Origin: Spartobacteria bacterium UBA5019
Lineage (GTDB): Bacteria; Verrucomicrobiota; Verrucomicrobiia; Chthoniobacterales; Terrimicrobiaceae
Direction of reading: 5' to 3'
Assembly (NCBI GenBank): GCA_002396485.1
Contig: DGXZ01000052.1
Span: 14,741-20,455, forward strand
Length of the DNA: 5,715 nt
Part shown: positions 5,187-5,715 of the stretch, in pieces
Numbering within the stretch: the first letter of the stretch is position 1
How the letters are laid out: each line of letters opens with the position of its first letter
Translations under genes and position numbers: made by a program
The notes under the pieces: generated by a model
Told to the model about the DNA's origin: nothing
Databases searched by the model: none
The model's input: only the letters and a program-made list of their open reading frames with translations

Positions 5187-5715
5187 ATGGCGACAACCAC
5201 ACTCGAGCATCCCGACGCATTGGCCCGCAGCTTGAAGGCTATGCAAGAAACCGACGAAATGCTGGGCGAGAAACTCGTACTCAACATGGGTCCCTCCCAC
5301 CCCTCGACCCACGGTGTGCTTCGCATGATTCTCGAATTGGATGGTGAAGTCGTGACCAAGGCGACCCCGGACATTGGCTACCTGCACCGAGGTGATGAAA
5401 AAATCGCGGAAAACATGCAATACAACCAGTTCATCCCCTACACGGATCGACTGGACTACTTGTCCCCTATCGCAAACAATGTAGCTTATGCCTTGGCAGT
5501 AGAGAAGCTTATGGGCTGGGAACTGCCGCCGCGCGGCAAGGCCATTCGAGTGATCTGCTGCGAGCTGGCCCGCATTTCCTCCCACCTTCTTGGCATAGGC
5601 TGCCTGGGCATGGATCTTGGCGCTACCTCCGTCTTCCTCTACACCTTCACCGAGCGCGAAAAAATCTACAACCTTGTCGAACAGCTCTCTGGGGCGCGCT
5701 TCACCACGAGCTACA
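5187..5715 (+). CDS. nuoD: NADH-quinone oxidoreductase (complex I) subunit D, 49-kDa type, N-terminal part (3' end outside window)
   Basis: Peripheral-arm subunit of respiratory complex I, which passes electrons from NADH to quinone at the inner membrane while pumping protons. NuoD forms much of the quinone pocket with NuoB and NuoH. The frame is open from the ATG at 5187 to the edge (176 full codons), less than half of a typical NuoD of about 400 aa. Family blocks seen: NMGPSHPSTHGVLR (33-46), DIGYLHRGDEKIAE (62-75), IPYTDRLDYLSPIANN (83-98), LAVEKLMG (103-110), ELARISSHLL (126-135), DLGA (143-146) and FTEREKIYNLVEQLSGAR (154-171). H42 and Y91 align with the quinone-contacting His and Tyr known from the Thermus and bovine enzymes (positions aligned from memory). 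A separate NuoD is favoured over a NuoCD fusion because the conserved block begins about 33 residues after the start with no NuoC domain before it. The AGAAGACC before the ATG is a weak ribosome site at best. No nuoC lies upstream. Confidence 0.94.
   Translation, partial: MATTTLEHPDALARSLKAMQETDEMLGEKLVLNMGPSHPSTHGVLRMILELDGEVVTKATPDIGYLHRGDEKIAENMQYNQFIPYTDRLDYLSPIANNVAYALAVEKLMGWELPPRGKAIRVICCELARISSHLLGIGCLGMDLGATSVFLYTFTEREKIYNLVEQLSGARFTTSY

Noticed and set aside
5049..5585. 178-codon minus-strand open frame over the nuoD start
   Set aside because: It lies antisense to highly conserved nuoD sequence and has no recognisable domain.
1..5715. CRISPR array, insertion sequence, prophage or attachment site
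   Set aside because: No spaced direct repeats, transposase, integrase or flanking duplications were seen; genes look vertically inherited and similar in composition.

Overview
The window reads as an ordinary chromosomal stretch of a Gram-negative-type bacterium of moderate GC content. My best guess is Verrucomicrobiota or another PVC-superphylum member. The grounds are a free-standing SWIB-domain protein, a bacterial ABCG/White-type transporter, a CelD/BcsL-like acyltransferase, and a lack of clear Shine-Dalgarno sequences. This is inference from gene content; no marker gene in the window settles it. I see no insertion sequence, phage gene, CRISPR array, tRNA or rRNA.

Layout. Positions 1-762 (+) carry the C-terminal half of an RhlE-like DEAD-box RNA helicase, cut by the window edge. 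It meets, with no spacer, the stop of glutamyl-Q tRNA(Asp) synthetase gluQ (763-1572, -). The two stop codons form the palindrome TGATCA. A 76-bp divergent region (1573-1648) holds candidate promoters and a perfect 8-bp inverted repeat. Next come a GNAT-fold acyltransferase of the CelD/BcsL type (1649-2806, +) and, 63 bp later on the same strand, an ABCG-type transporter with an ATPase domain followed by a membrane domain (2870-4564, +). A strong bidirectional terminator (4586-4617) separates the transporter from a convergent SWIB-domain protein (4638-4913, -). A 273-bp AT-tract-rich divergent region (4914-5186) follows. The last gene is the N-terminal part of NADH-quinone oxidoreductase subunit D (nuoD, 5187 to the right edge, +), which has no stop codon in the window.

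How the genes work together. Most are unrelated housekeeping functions: RNA remodelling, tRNA modification, DNA-associated SWIB protein and respiratory complex I. The one pair that may act together is the acyltransferase plus the ABCG transporter, possibly in modification and export of an envelope lipid or glycan. That is suggested only by adjacency and family tendencies. No clearly new biological system is visible. The items most worth a second look are this pair, the loss of most zinc ligands in GluQ, nuoD heading its own transcription unit without nuoABC upstream, and the terminator-like hairpin in the nuoD leader.
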